This document shows positions 21,643-32,176 of a stretch of DNA of 54,398 bases, one piece after another. Numbering within the stretch: position 1 is the stretch's first letter; each line of letters starts with the position of its first letter. Location: positions 1-54,398 of the forward strand of contig JAHEKH010000007.1 in assembly GCA_024638445.1 (NCBI GenBank). The letters run 5' to 3'. Below the pieces are notes generated by a model. That model searched no databases. It was not told where the DNA came from and was given only the letters and a program-made list of their open reading frames with translations. The stretch comes from Gammaproteobacteria bacterium (GTDB lineage Bacteria > Pseudomonadota > Gammaproteobacteria > Steroidobacterales > JABDKV01). The translations under genes were made by a program, and so were the position numbers.

Positions 21643-23117
21643 CAGTCGCGTTGCCTGAGTCGGTAATTGGGTGGTTCCTTGGTGATCGTTACGTCGTGCA
21701 CGTGACCTTCGACGAAGCCGGCCCCGGTGACACGCACGAAGACCGGGCGCTGGCGCATCGTCTCGATGTCGCCGCTGCCGGTATAACCCATCGAGCTGCG
21801 CAGTCCACCGGCCAGCTGGTGCACGATGTTGACCAGGCTGCCCTTGTAGGGCACCCGGCCCTCGATGCCTTCCGGCACGAGTTTTTCGACTTCGTCCGTC
21901 GGGTCCTGGAAATAGCGATCGGCCGAACCCTGGCGTTGCGCCATCGCACCCAGCGAACCCATGCCGCGATACGTCTTGTAGGAACGACCCTGGTAAAGCT
22001 CGACCTCGCCGGGCGATTCCTCGGTTCCGGCAAAAAGGCCGCCGATCATGATGCTGTGCGCGCCTGCCGCGATAGCCTTGGCGATATCCCCGGAAAAACG
22101 GATCCCACCGTCAGCGATCAGCTTGACGTCAGTGCCCTCGAGCGCCTCGGCGACATTGGAGATTGCTGTGATTTGCGGCATGCCGACACCGGCGACTACC
22201 CGCGTGGTGCAAATCGACCCGGGCCCGATACCGACCTTGACTGCATCGGCGCCCGCCTCGACCAGGGCTTTGGCCGCCTCGGCGGTGACGATGTTGCCGC
22301 CGATCAGCGCCAGCTCCGGCCAGGCTTCCCGCACCGCTCGCACGGTTTGCAATACACCGGCGCTATGCCCGTGAGACGTATCCACGACCACGACATCGAC
22401 ACCCGCATCGACCAGCGCACTCACGCGGTCGAGCGTGTCGGCACCGGTACCGACTGCAGCCCCGACCCGCAACGCACCACGCTCATCCTTGCAGGCGTTG
22501 GGAAAATCAGATGCCTTCTGGAAATCTTTCACGGTGATCATGCCGCGCAGCTGGTAGCCGTCACCGACCACGAGGACCTTCTCGATGCGATGCTTGTGCA
22601 GCAGCCTCAGTACTTCGTCTTTCGGTGCGTTCTCCGGCACGGTAACCAGTTTGTCCTGCGGCGTCATCACCGTCGTTACCGGGGCATCCAGCTGGGTTTC
22701 AAAACGCAGGTCACGGTGAGTGACGATGCCGACCACTTCCTCGCCATCGACGACCGGAACGCCGGAAATATTTTTTTCACGGGTCAAAGCGATCACGTCG
22801 CGGATGGTCAGGTCCGGCGTTACCGAAATCGGATCGGTAATGATTCCACTTTCGAACTTTTTCACCCGCCGGACTTCGCGGGCCTGTGATGCGGGCGTCA
22901 TGTTCTTATGAATGAAGCCCAGGCCACCCTCCTGCGCCAGGGTGATGGCCAGGCGGGATTCGGTGACTGTATCCATTGCCGCGGCGACCACCGGCAGCTG
23001 CAGCCGGATGTGGCCGGTCAGCTGGGTGCTCAGGTCGACTTCGCCCGGCAGAATTTCTGAATACGCCGGCTGCAGCAGGACGTCGTCGAAGGTCAGACCT
23101 TCCTGGGTAATTCGCAT
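21642..23117 (-). CDS. guaB: IMP dehydrogenase
   Basis: [24 protein letters not shown] region, [30 protein letters not shown]; start at MRITQ, not the upstream extension. Confidence 0.97.
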   Translation of the reverse strand: MRITQEGLTFDDVLLQPAYSEILPGEVDLSTQLTGHIRLQLPVVAAAMDTVTESRLAITLAQEGGLGFIHKNMTPASQAREVRRVKKFESGIITDPISVTPDLTIRDVIALTREKNISGVPVVDGEEVVGIVTHRDLRFETQLDAPVTTVMTPQDKLVTVPENAPKDEVLRLLHKHRIEKVLVVGDGYQLRGMITVKDFQKASDFPNACKDERGALRVGAAVGTGADTLDRVSALVDAGVDVVVVDTSHGHSAGVLQTVRAVREAWPELALIGGNIVTAEAAKALVEAGADAVKVGIGPGSICTTRVVAGVGMPQITAISNVAEALEGTDVKLIADGGIRFSGDIAKAIAAGAHSIMIGGLFAGTEESPGEVELYQGRSYKTYRGMGSLGAMAQRQGSADRYFQDPTDEVEKLVPEGIEGRVPYKGSLVNIVHQLAGGLRSSMGYTGSGDIETMRQRPVFVRVTGAGFVEGHVHDVTITKEPPNYRLRQRD

Positions 23118-23307
23118 TTGATCGGTCTCGTCGGAAAGGCGGATGTTAACCGGCCATTTTACGTACCCGGCATTTGGGGGTAAACCGGACGTCACCTTGC
23201 CGGGCCGCCGCCGCGGGTGGCAGTGCATCCTGGCGACCGCAGGTCGCCAGGCCGCGTGGGAAAATGCGCGGAAACGCGCACCGGGCCGGGTGCGGGTATC
23301 ATAGGGT

Positions 23308-24690
23308 ATGCCCGACAGTCCTCAGCTCAGCCTCGTACCCGAACGCGATGTGTACACGGTGGCCCGCCTCAACCAGGAGGTGCGCCGGCGGCTGGAATCC
23401 GGCTTTGGTGCGCTCTGGGTCGAGGGGGAGCTGTCCAACCTGCGGCGACCGGGTTCCGGGCATCTCTATTTCACGCTCAAAGACGACCGCGCCCAGGTGA
23501 AGTGCGCGATGTTTGCCGGCCGCAACAGGCTGCTGGACTTCCGGCCCGGCGACGGTACCCAGGTGCTGGTACGCGCGAAGCTTTCCGTTTACGAACCCCG
23601 CGGCGATTACCAGCTCATCGTCGAACACATGGAGGAAGCCGGCGAAGGCGCGCTGCGCCGGGCTTTCGAAGCCCTGAAGAAAAAACTCGCGGCAGAAGGC
23701 CTGTTCGCCGAAGAACGCAAGAGACCGCTACCCGGGCTTCCGCAACGAATCGGCGTCATTACGTCGGCCAGCGGTGCGGCGTTACGTGACGTGCTCAAGG
23801 TTTTGCGTCGCCGGTTTCCGGCAGTGCCCGTACTGGTTTACCCGGTATCGGTGCAGGGGGAGTTCGCGGTTGGCGAAATCGTCGCGGCGCTGAAACTGGC
23901 GCAGGAACGCGCCGACTGCGACGTGCTGCTGCTGACCCGTGGCGGTGGCTCGCTCGAAGACCTGCAGGCGTTCAACGAGGAACGGGTCGCCCGTGCCGTG
24001 GCCGACTGCGCCATACCGCTCGTTTGCGGTGTCGGTCACGAGATCGATGTCACGATCGCCGATTTCGTTGCCGACCGGCGTGCCCCCACGCCCTCGGCGG
24101 CCGCCGAGATCCTGGTTCCGGACCGGCGCGAGTGGCTGCGCGGACTGGCGGCTACCGCCAACCGGCTGGTCGGCACCGTGAAACAGGCGCTCGGCCAGGC
24201 CGCGTTGCAGCTGGGCTTCGTAACGAAACGACTCGAACAGCAGCACCCCGGGCAACGTCTGCGCCAGCAAAACCAGCGTCTCGACGAACTCGAGCTGCGG
24301 CTTGCCGCGCACCTGCGGCACCGGCTCGACAACGCGGCTGGCCGGCTCGCCGAGGCCCGGGCCCACCTGCACCGGGTTTCGCCGGCACAGCGGATCGGTC
24401 GAACGGCTGACCGCGTCGACGTGGCCAGCCGGCGCCTCGCGGGCGCAACGAGCCGAATCGTTGATCAGTTTCGCAACCGGCTCCTGGTTGCGGCACGGGC
24501 TCTCGATGCCGTCAGTCCGCTGGCGACGCTCGATCGCGGCTATGCCATCGTGAGCCGGGTCGATGGCGATGACCGGACAATAATCCAGGATGCCACTGCG
24601 CTCTCGCCCGGCGAGCGTATCGAGGCCCGCCTCGCCCGCGGAATCGTGCTGGCTGATGTCACGGGCACCAGGAAGGAAAACGATTCATGA
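23308..24690 (+). CDS. xseA: Exodeoxyribonuclease VII large subunit
   Basis: [84 protein letters not shown]. Confidence 0.96.
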   Translation: MPDSPQLSLVPERDVYTVARLNQEVRRRLESGFGALWVEGELSNLRRPGSGHLYFTLKDDRAQVKCAMFAGRNRLLDFRPGDGTQVLVRAKLSVYEPRGDYQLIVEHMEEAGEGALRRAFEALKKKLAAEGLFAEERKRPLPGLPQRIGVITSASGAALRDVLKVLRRRFPAVPVLVYPVSVQGEFAVGEIVAALKLAQERADCDVLLLTRGGGSLEDLQAFNEERVARAVADCAIPLVCGVGHEIDVTIADFVADRRAPTPSAAAEILVPDRREWLRGLAATANRLVGTVKQALGQAALQLGFVTKRLEQQHPGQRLRQQNQRLDELELRLAAHLRHRLDNAAGRLAEARAHLHRVSPAQRIGRTADRVDVASRRLAGATSRIVDQFRNRLLVAARALDAVSPLATLDRGYAIVSRVDGDDRTIIQDATALSPGERIEARLARGIVLADVTGTRKENDS

Positions 24691-25505
24691 GACTACTCAT
24701 CATCCTGCTGTGTTTCGCTGTTGAGACAGCTTTCGCGGTGCCACGCCACTTGCCGGTTCCCGGCGGCGTTGCCGTGCTGGACGTCCCCATGCTCGACGGC
24801 GCCGCACCGGTTGCGACCTACGACGGCCGGCGCGTGCTGGTGATGGAGGACGGCGACCGCTGCGTCGCGGTCGTCGGTATTACGCTGGCGACCAGGCCCG
24901 GGGAAAAGTCCCTGGAACTCGAAGGCGTAAACGGCAGCCGGGCACGACTGAATTTCACCGTCGGGCCGAAGGACTATGAAACTCAGCGACTGACTATCAC
25001 CAACAAGCGCAAGGTCGACCCCAATGCTGAAGACCTGGAGCGTATCGGCAAGGAACGCAAACGCATCAGCGCGGCGCTGGAGCGATGGTCCGATGCCCCG
25101 CCGGCCGAGACCACGCTGCTGCGGCCGCTGGACGGCCCGCAGAGCAGTCCTTTCGGCCTGCGCCGTTTCTACAACGACCAGCCACGCCGGCCGCACAGCG
25201 GCCAGGATATCGCTGCCGACACCGGCACACCGATCATGGCTGCCGGCTCCGGCGTCGTGAGCGAGGCCGGCGATTTCTTTTTTAACGGCAACACGGTTTT
25301 CATTGACCACGGGCAGGGCCTGGTCACGATGTATTGCCACATGAGCGAGATCCTCGTCGAACCCGGGCAGCCCGTGCGCCAGGGCGAAACCATCGGCCTG
25401 GTCGGTGCCACGGGCCGTGTGACCGGTCCGCACCTGCACTGGTCGGTGACGCTCAACGATGCCCGCGTCGACCCCGTGCTTTTCCTGCCACCCGCGACGG
25501 AGTGA
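24687..25505 (+). CDS. M23 family metallopeptidase (LytM), secreted
   Basis: Signal peptide; SSPFGLRRFYNDQPRRPHSGQDIAADTGTPI...GPHLHWSVTLN; 4-nt overlap with xseA. Confidence 0.93.
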   Translation: MRLLIILLCFAVETAFAVPRHLPVPGGVAVLDVPMLDGAAPVATYDGRRVLVMEDGDRCVAVVGITLATRPGEKSLELEGVNGSRARLNFTVGPKDYETQRLTITNKRKVDPNAEDLERIGKERKRISAALERWSDAPPAETTLLRPLDGPQSSPFGLRRFYNDQPRRPHSGQDIAADTGTPIMAAGSGVVSEAGDFFFNGNTVFIDHGQGLVTMYCHMSEILVEPGQPVRQGETIGLVGATGRVTGPHLHWSVTLNDARVDPVLFLPPATE

Positions 25506-25547
25506 CCGGCGATGATCGGCAGCATCGTCGTCCACTGACGCGGCAGA

Positions 25548-26642
25548 TTACCCCCGCAGGAAGCGGCTCACGACGGGTCGAAAGCGGTCCATGTCCACCA
25601 GGAAGGAATCGTGTCCCTGGAGAGACGGTAACGCCTCGAACTCAACCTCGCGTCCGGGCGCCTGCAGCAGCCCGGCAAGTTCGCGCTGTTGCTCGAGCGG
25701 AAAAAGAATGTCGGTTTCGACGCCAATGACCAGCGCCCGGTCCAGCTGCAGACAGTCGGCAGCCGCGTCCAGGCAACCCCCGTGATCGGCGAGGTCAAAC
25801 AGGTCCATCGCGCGCGACAGGTACAAATAACAGTTTGCGTCGAATGATCCAATGAACTTGCGTGCATGGTGCTCGAGGTACGACTCGATCTCGAACTCGA
25901 TGCCAAAGGGGTGATCGGGAACGGGCTCATCGGCGGAAGCGCGCTCACGGCCAAATCGCTGCTTCCACTCCAGCGCGGAGCGATAGCTGATCATGCCGAG
26001 CTTGCGCGCGAGATGCATTCCCGCATCCGCACCATGACCTTCATAATTGCCGTTATCCCAGGCCGGATCGAAGCGAATGATTTCACGCTGCAGTGAACGC
26101 ATCGCGATAGCAAACGGTAACGCACGCGCTGCGCTGGATATCAGCACGACGCTCGCGGTGCGTTCGGGGTGCATGCAGGCAAAGGCGAGCGCGGTCATGC
26201 CGCCCATTGACGGCCCGATCACGCTGGCCAACCGGGAAATACCCAGCGCATCGACCACCGCGGCACCGCAGTCGGCGATGTCTTCGATCGACAGGATCGG
26301 AAAGCTCAGGCGATAACGCTTGCCCGTGCCCGGGTCCACGGAAGCCGGCCCGGTCGAGCCGAAGCAGCTGCCCAGGGAATTGACGCAGACGACAAAATAA
26401 TGATCGGTATCGATCGCGCGGCCGGGACCGATCATGTCCTCCCACCAGCCCGGCGAAGGATCGGTGCTGGCGGAGGCCGCGTGTGCAGACGGCGAGAGCC
26501 CGGTAAAAATAAGGATGGCGTTACTGCCATCACCGTTGAGCCGGCCCCAGTTTTCGTAGGCAATCTCGACGCCGTGCAGCTCGCCGCCACGATGCATCGC
26601 GAAAGGCTTGTCCAGGGTGATAATTCTGCGGTTGCCGGACAC
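25548..26642 (-). CDS. metX: MetX-family O-acyltransferase (homoserine O-acetyl/succinyl- or serine O-succinyltransferase)
   Basis: Alpha/beta hydrolase; PGWWEDMIGPGRAIDTDHYFVVCVNSLGSCFGSTGPAS, GPSMGGMTALAFA, LQGHDSFLVD. Confidence 0.85.
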   Translation of the reverse strand: MSGNRRIITLDKPFAMHRGGELHGVEIAYENWGRLNGDGSNAILIFTGLSPSAHAASASTDPSPGWWEDMIGPGRAIDTDHYFVVCVNSLGSCFGSTGPASVDPGTGKRYRLSFPILSIEDIADCGAAVVDALGISRLASVIGPSMGGMTALAFACMHPERTASVVLISSAARALPFAIAMRSLQREIIRFDPAWDNGNYEGHGADAGMHLARKLGMISYRSALEWKQRFGRERASADEPVPDHPFGIEFEIESYLEHHARKFIGSFDANCYLYLSRAMDLFDLADHGGCLDAAADCLQLDRALVIGVETDILFPLEQQRELAGLLQAPGREVEFEALPSLQGHDSFLVDMDRFRPVVSRFLRG

Positions 26643-26743
26643 GGGCTGACTCTATGGCGACGGGCGAACGATTGTACGCGGAGTCATGGGCCGGACGGAA
26701 CCCGGGCGAGGCGACCGCCCTGCCGGGATGTTCCATTAATAGA

Positions 26744-26769
26744 GATGGGGCGGCCGGGCCCGCCCCATC
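26744..26769 (-). terminator. Possible intrinsic terminator of the DUF937 gene
   Basis: Perfect 10-bp arms GATGGGGCGG/CCGCCCCATC, 6-nt loop, then only a weak T-rich tail (TCTCTATTAAT) on the minus strand. Confidence 0.5.
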
Positions 26770-26778
26770 CCGGGATGG

Positions 26779-27408
26779 TCACCGCTTGTTGCGTTTGAAC
26801 AGCTTGCCGAGGATATCCATCATGCCGCTCTTGCGGGGCGGCGGCGGTGCCTGTGGCGTGGGTTGTGCCTGGGGCAGGCTGGATTCCAGCATCTTGCCCA
26901 GGATGGCACCGAAACCGCCGCCACCGGTGATAGCGTCGAGCGGGTTTCCGCCAGAGGGTATCGGGGCATCGGGCTGCTGGCCGAGACCGCCGGTACTGGC
27001 GGTCTTGCTGATCCCGCCCATCATGGCCGCGGCGATCATCGGCAACATCGACTTGAGTATCGACGGGTCGATGCCGGTCTGCTGTGCCGCCTGCGCGGCG
27101 ACCTGGCGGCTGCGGTCCTTGCTGCCGAGCAGGTGCCCGAGAATCCCGTTGCCGTCTTCGATACTGCCCGGGCTGGCGAGTTCTGACGGGTTATCGATGT
27201 ACCGGCTGTGGTTACCGCTCTTCACGGCGTTGAGCAGGTCCTCGAGACCGCCCTGTTTGGCAATATTGCCTTTCATACCCTCGGCCAGCGACGGCAGCAT
27301 CGATTGCACGGCCGCACCGGCCTGCCGCTCGTCGACGCCACAGCGGTCGGCCACCTGCTTCAGCAGACCACCGCCCTGGGCTTCGATCAGCATCTTGATC
27401 AGGTCCAT
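26779..27408 (-). CDS. DUF937-like protein
   Basis: MDLIKMLIEAQGGGLLKQVADRCGVDERQAGAAVQSMLPSLAEGMKGNIAKQGGLEDLL...SILKSMLPMIAAAMMGG. Confidence 0.78.
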   Translation of the reverse strand: MDLIKMLIEAQGGGLLKQVADRCGVDERQAGAAVQSMLPSLAEGMKGNIAKQGGLEDLLNAVKSGNHSRYIDNPSELASPGSIEDGNGILGHLLGSKDRSRQVAAQAAQQTGIDPSILKSMLPMIAAAMMGGISKTASTGGLGQQPDAPIPSGGNPLDAITGGGGFGAILGKMLESSLPQAQPTPQAPPPPRKSGMMDILGKLFKRNKR

Positions 27409-27540
27409 GATGTTTCCCCTGGTTCGCGTTTCAGTAGATAGACGAGGATTATCGCGCAAGCCTCGTGCGGCCGGTGGGGATGCGACAGTGCTTTACACGG
27501 GTGAGGCAATTGTTGACGCGGGCGGGAATGGCACCGATAC

Positions 27541-28932
27541 CTAGCTCTTGCTCTTCCTGTTTTTAATCAACTTGTTACGCTTTCTTTGTTGACGCGGTGT
27601 GAGCTTGTTGCGTCGCCCGGCATAAGGATTCTTGCCCGATCGCAACTCGATACTGACCGGTGTGCCATGGAGATCGAAGGCCTTACGGAAGTGGTTGGAG
27701 AGATAACGCTTGTAACTATCTGGAATCTGGTCAACTTGCGTCCCATGAATCACGATACGCGGTGGATTCCGCCCCCCCTGGTGGGCATAGCGCAGCTTGG
27801 GCCGCCGGCCGCGCCGGATCGGCGGGCTGTGCGCCATCAGCGCTGCCTCCAGGGATTCTGTCAGCGCTGACGTCGGCATGTCGGCCATTGCGGCACGGTA
27901 GGCCTTGCGCACGGAGCCCAGCAACTCGCCCACCCCGCTGCCATGCAGCGCGGAGATAAAGTGCTTGCGGGCAAAATCCAGGAACGGCAGCTTGACGTCC
28001 AGCAGCCGGTGCACGTCGTTGCGCTGGTCGCCGGACATCCCGTCCCACTTGTTAACGGCCACCACCAGCGCACGGCCCCGCTCCAGGACCAGCCCGAGTA
28101 GCGTTGCATCCTGTTCGGTAACACCCTCATGGGCGTCAATCACACCGATCACGACGTTGGCGCGTTCGATGGCCTGGAGCGCCTTGATGACGCTGAATTT
28201 CTCGATCGCATCGCTGACCTTGCCCTTGCGCCTGACGCCGGCCGTATCGATCAGCGTATAGCTCTGCCCGTCACGCTCGAAGGGCACGTCAACGCTGTCA
28301 CGTGTCGTGCCTGGCTGGTCGAAGGCCAGCAGGCGTTCCTCACCGACGAGCCGGTTGATTAATGTCGATTTACCAACGTTGGGGCGGCCGATGACCGCCA
28401 CGGAAATACCGTTGTCCTCTCCGGCATCCGGCATTTCCTCGTCGACATATCCGGCCAGCACGTCATCCATCAGGGCGCGTATGCGTTCGCCGTGTGCTGC
28501 TGAAACCGCCACCGGATCGGTCGACGACAGCGCATGAAACTCTGCTGCCGCGATATCGCTGTCCAGTCCTTCAGACTTGTTGACCAGCAGGCGGACCGGT
28601 TTGCCGGACCGGCGCAGCAGTTCGGCTACGTGCTCATCGGCCGCGGTCAGGCCCTCACGGGCGTCCACGAGAAAAAACACCAGGTCGGATTCTTCCAGCG
28701 CGCGCTGCGTCTGCTGCGCCATGAGACCGTCGATACCGTCTTCGTCACCGCTGAGCCCACCGGTATCTACCACGATGTAGGGCGCCGGGCCGACGCGGCC
28801 AAAGCCGTACTGACGGTCGCGGGTCAGACCCGGCCGGTCCGCAACGAGCGCATCACGACTGCGGGTCAGGAAATTAAATAGCGTGGACTTGCCGACATTG
28901 GGCCGGCCGACCAGTGCAATGACCGGCGGCAT
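27541..28932 (-). CDS. der: Ribosome biogenesis GTPase Der
   Basis: Two G domains: [15 protein letters not shown] and [23 protein letters not shown]-terminal KH-like and basic tail. Confidence 0.98.
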   Translation of the reverse strand: MPPVIALVGRPNVGKSTLFNFLTRSRDALVADRPGLTRDRQYGFGRVGPAPYIVVDTGGLSGDEDGIDGLMAQQTQRALEESDLVFFLVDAREGLTAADEHVAELLRRSGKPVRLLVNKSEGLDSDIAAAEFHALSSTDPVAVSAAHGERIRALMDDVLAGYVDEEMPDAGEDNGISVAVIGRPNVGKSTLINRLVGEERLLAFDQPGTTRDSVDVPFERDGQSYTLIDTAGVRRKGKVSDAIEKFSVIKALQAIERANVVIGVIDAHEGVTEQDATLLGLVLERGRALVVAVNKWDGMSGDQRNDVHRLLDVKLPFLDFARKHFISALHGSGVGELLGSVRKAYRAAMADMPTSALTESLEAALMAHSPPIRRGRRPKLRYAHQGGRNPPRIVIHGTQVDQIPDSYKRYLSNHFRKAFDLHGTPVSIELRSGKNPYAGRRNKLTPRQQRKRNKLIKNRKSKS

Positions 28933-28943
28933 GTCACCATCCC

Positions 28944-30110
28944 CTAACCAGCTTCGCTGGTTTCAGGCAGTGCAAAGGTGTGCAGCATTCCAGCCTCATC
29001 CTGCACGAAAAGGCGGTTCCCGACTGCCAGCGGTGACGCCACGATGCGTGCCTTGCCGGCTCGCACCCGGCCGGTCAGCGTGCCGTCACTGGCCGACAGC
29101 CAGTGCAGGTATCCCTCGAAGTCACCCACCACGACTGAATTGCCGAAAGCCGTCGGTCCGGTGAGGCCACGGCGCAACAGGCCAGCCTGTTCCCAGCGCA
29201 GCTCGCCATTGGACCGCGACAAAGAGAAGACCCGGCTGTCGCCGTCGGTCGCATAAATCCCGGTCCAGTCAATTCCCAGACCGTGTGCGCTCGAGACGTC
29301 AACGACCCAGGCGGCCTGGCCGTCTCCCGCCCGCAGCAGGGCAGCGCGGCTCTGGAAACCGGCAACATAGGCTTCCTCGCCGAGAACGACGATATCGCTG
29401 TCGATATCCGACAGCCGCTCGAGCTCGGTACGCCCACGTCGCAGGGCGAGCGGCGCCTGCCACAGCTCCGCGCCGTCACGCAGGCGATAGGCAACGACCC
29501 GGCCGTTATCGAAACCGGCGATAACGACATCGCCCGAGATACCCGGTTGCCCGATACCCCGCAGACTCAGTCGCGGCACCTGTTGCTCCACAGACCAGCG
29601 AGCCTTGCCGTCAGCGGCTGACAGGGCGTGCAGGCTGCCGTTGACGCCACGCAGTATTACCGTATTGGCAGCTACCAGCGGAACCGCCAGCAATTCACTG
29701 GCAACCGCCTGGCGCCAGCGCTCTTCGCCATTGGCTGCATCGATCGCAACGACATCGCCGTCGGCCGAGCCGACAACGACCAGACCGTCGCCATAACCCG
29801 GCCCGGCGGTGAGTTTCAGCCGGGTATCGATGCTCCAGTCGCGCTGGCCGCTGGCGACCGCAAAACCGGATACCGTGCCGTCGTAGCTGGCGGCAAATAC
29901 CCGCGACCCGTCCGAAGACGGCCGCAATCCCAGGCGCAGGTATTCCGAACCACCGCCCACCCTGGCTTTCCACAGGTTCTCGACTTTGACGGCTGACTCG
30001 ATTCGCGGCAACTCCATCGGCAGCGAATCCGGGTCCTTCTTGTTGCCGCCGAAGAGACAGCCCTGCAGGGCCAGCGCCAGCAGGGCGGGAAAGAGCAGCG
30101 GGCGGATCAT
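28944..30110 (-). CDS. bamB: Outer membrane assembly lipoprotein BamB
   Basis: Lipobox [10 protein letters not shown]; repeated PQQ beta-propeller motifs; between der and yfgM. Confidence 0.93.
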   Translation of the reverse strand: MIRPLLFPALLALALQGCLFGGNKKDPDSLPMELPRIESAVKVENLWKARVGGGSEYLRLGLRPSSDGSRVFAASYDGTVSGFAVASGQRDWSIDTRLKLTAGPGYGDGLVVVGSADGDVVAIDAANGEERWRQAVASELLAVPLVAANTVILRGVNGSLHALSAADGKARWSVEQQVPRLSLRGIGQPGISGDVVIAGFDNGRVVAYRLRDGAELWQAPLALRRGRTELERLSDIDSDIVVLGEEAYVAGFQSRAALLRAGDGQAAWVVDVSSAHGLGIDWTGIYATDGDSRVFSLSRSNGELRWEQAGLLRRGLTGPTAFGNSVVVGDFEGYLHWLSASDGTLTGRVRAGKARIVASPLAVGNRLFVQDEAGMLHTFALPETSEAG

Positions 30111-30757
30111 GCCCCGGGTTCGGCTGCGGCACCGCCGAGCTTGTCGAGCTTCATCTCGACGAGTTGGCGATCGAACAACCCGGGCTCGAAATTATCCAGC
30201 GCCAGCTGGTAGGCATCGCGGGCCTCGTCGACCCGGCCGAGCGCGGAATAGACGTCACCACGCACTGCCGCGTAACGAGCGGTGAAGTTCATCGGTTCGC
30301 TCACGGATACCGCCTGGAGCGCTTCATCAGCCTTGTCCTGCGCCAGCAGCACGCGCGCGAGCCGCAGCCGGGCGACGAACACCAGGTATTCGTCCTTGCC
30401 GGATTCAATGGTGTCGCGGAGATACGTGACCGCTTCGTCGAGCCTGCCGGCATCGACCGCCACCTTGGCCATCGCCAGCCCGGCCTGTGCAACGTAAGGG
30501 GTGGAAGAAAAATCACCGGTCAGCGTTGCGTAGTGTGACGTCGCACCGTTGGTGTCGTTGGTCGCGACTGCCTCGAGCAGCTGCTCGTATTGCGCCGACG
30601 CCGCCGCCGCACGGTTCAGGCGATATTCTTTCCAGTAACGCCAGCCGCCCAGCACAGCCACACCCAGGATCAGCCCGGTGAGGATAAAGGCACCGTGCTG
30701 TTTCCACAGTTTCTTGAGTTCCTCGACCTGCTCTTTTTCGCTCGAATATTCGTCCAC
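30107..30757 (-). CDS. yfgM: YfgM-like TPR protein
   Basis: EQVEELKKLWKQHGAFILTGLILGVAVLGGWRYWKEY; located between bamB and hisS. Confidence 0.87.
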   Translation of the reverse strand: MDEYSSEKEQVEELKKLWKQHGAFILTGLILGVAVLGGWRYWKEYRLNRAAAASAQYEQLLEAVATNDTNGATSHYATLTGDFSSTPYVAQAGLAMAKVAVDAGRLDEAVTYLRDTIESGKDEYLVFVARLRLARVLLAQDKADEALQAVSVSEPMNFTARYAAVRGDVYSALGRVDEARDAYQLALDNFEPGLFDRQLVEMKLDKLGGAAAEPGA

Positions 30758-30805
30758 GTCTCGCTACCTCGGAGCCGGCCGGGTGCCGGCGAGCGCGCCA
30801 TGATA

Positions 30806-32077
30806 TCAGTTCAAAATGGCCGCGACACGCTCCGCCGCCTGGTCCCAGCCACAGGTCTGCTGGTCCTCGCCGCTGCGCAGCGGCTTGAGCCCCAGCTCAC
30901 GGGCTTCGACCTCCGATTCTCCGAGGATCAGCGCCAGCCGGGCGCCGCTGCGGTCGGCTGCCTTGAATTGTGACTTGAAGCTGCCGCCGCCGCAGTGGCT
31001 GGTCAGTCGCACGTCCGGGAGGGCGTCCCGCAGCCGCTCGACCAGCGCCAGGCCGGCCCGCTGTGCGGCCTCGCCCACCATGACCAGGTAGACGTCTGGT
31101 GCACCCGTATCGACCGGACTGCCGCCCAGCCGCATGAGCTCGACCACTCGCTCGACACCCAGCGCCCAGCCACAGGCAGGCACCGCCTTGCCGCCGAGCT
31201 GCTCGACCAGCCCGTCATAGCGGCCGCCGGAACAAACGCCGGCCTGGGCACCGAGCCGGTCAGTTTCCCACTCGAACACCGTGCGGGTGTAGTAATCGAG
31301 GCCGCGTACCAGCGTCGGGCGTACCGAGTAGCCGATACCCCGGTCATTCAGTAATTCCTGCAGGCGGTCGAAATGACGTGCCGAGTCGTCGTCGAGGTGA
31401 TCGGCGATGTGCGGTGCCCCGGCTATCACGTCGGCCATTGCCGGATTCTTGCTGTCGAGAATTCGCAGCGGGTTGATATCGAGCCGACGCAGGCTGTCTT
31501 CGTCCAGCGCATCGCGATGAGAGTCAAAATAAGCAACCAGCCTGTCGCGATAACTGGCTCGCGATTCGGGTGTGCCCAATGAATTGAGCTGCAGGCTGAG
31601 ACCGTCCAGCCCCAGCCCCTGCCACAGCCGCGCCGACAGAAAGATGAGCTCGGCGTCCACATCGGGCCCTTCGAACCCGAAAGCCTCGGCGCCAATCTGG
31701 TGAAACTGCCGGTAACGGCCCTTCTGCGGTTTCTCGTAGCGAAACATCGGGCCGCGATACCACATGCGCTGGCGCTGGTTGTGCAGGAGCCCATTGCTGA
31801 TCGCCGCACGCACACAGCTCGCCGTCGCCTCGGGCCGCAGCGTCACGCTCGTGCCGTTGCGGCTGTCGAACGTGTACATCTCTTTCTGGACGACGTCGGT
31901 GCCTTCACCGATCGAGCGCTTGAACAGCTCGGTGCGTTCCAGCAGCGGCAGACGAATCTCGGTATAGCCGTAGCTTCCGAGCACCGCCTGGGCGACGCTT
32001 TCGACGCGCTCCCAGTACGGCGCCGCTTCGCCGTAGATGTCGTTCATGCCCCTGATCGGGCGAATGGATTCACTCAT
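30806..32077 (-). CDS. hisS: Histidine--tRNA ligase
   Basis: [69 protein letters not shown]. Confidence 0.98.
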   Translation of the reverse strand: MSESIRPIRGMNDIYGEAAPYWERVESVAQAVLGSYGYTEIRLPLLERTELFKRSIGEGTDVVQKEMYTFDSRNGTSVTLRPEATASCVRAAISNGLLHNQRQRMWYRGPMFRYEKPQKGRYRQFHQIGAEAFGFEGPDVDAELIFLSARLWQGLGLDGLSLQLNSLGTPESRASYRDRLVAYFDSHRDALDEDSLRRLDINPLRILDSKNPAMADVIAGAPHIADHLDDDSARHFDRLQELLNDRGIGYSVRPTLVRGLDYYTRTVFEWETDRLGAQAGVCSGGRYDGLVEQLGGKAVPACGWALGVERVVELMRLGGSPVDTGAPDVYLVMVGEAAQRAGLALVERLRDALPDVRLTSHCGGGSFKSQFKAADRSGARLALILGESEVEARELGLKPLRSGEDQQTCGWDQAAERVAAILN

Positions 32078-32176
32078 TACCGGGTTCGCACGTGGTTCGT
32101 TTCGGCAAACATGGTACAGATTTTGCGAACCGGAATCTTCGCAAAGATGACGTCATGGCGCTGCCGGCGGGTGCAG

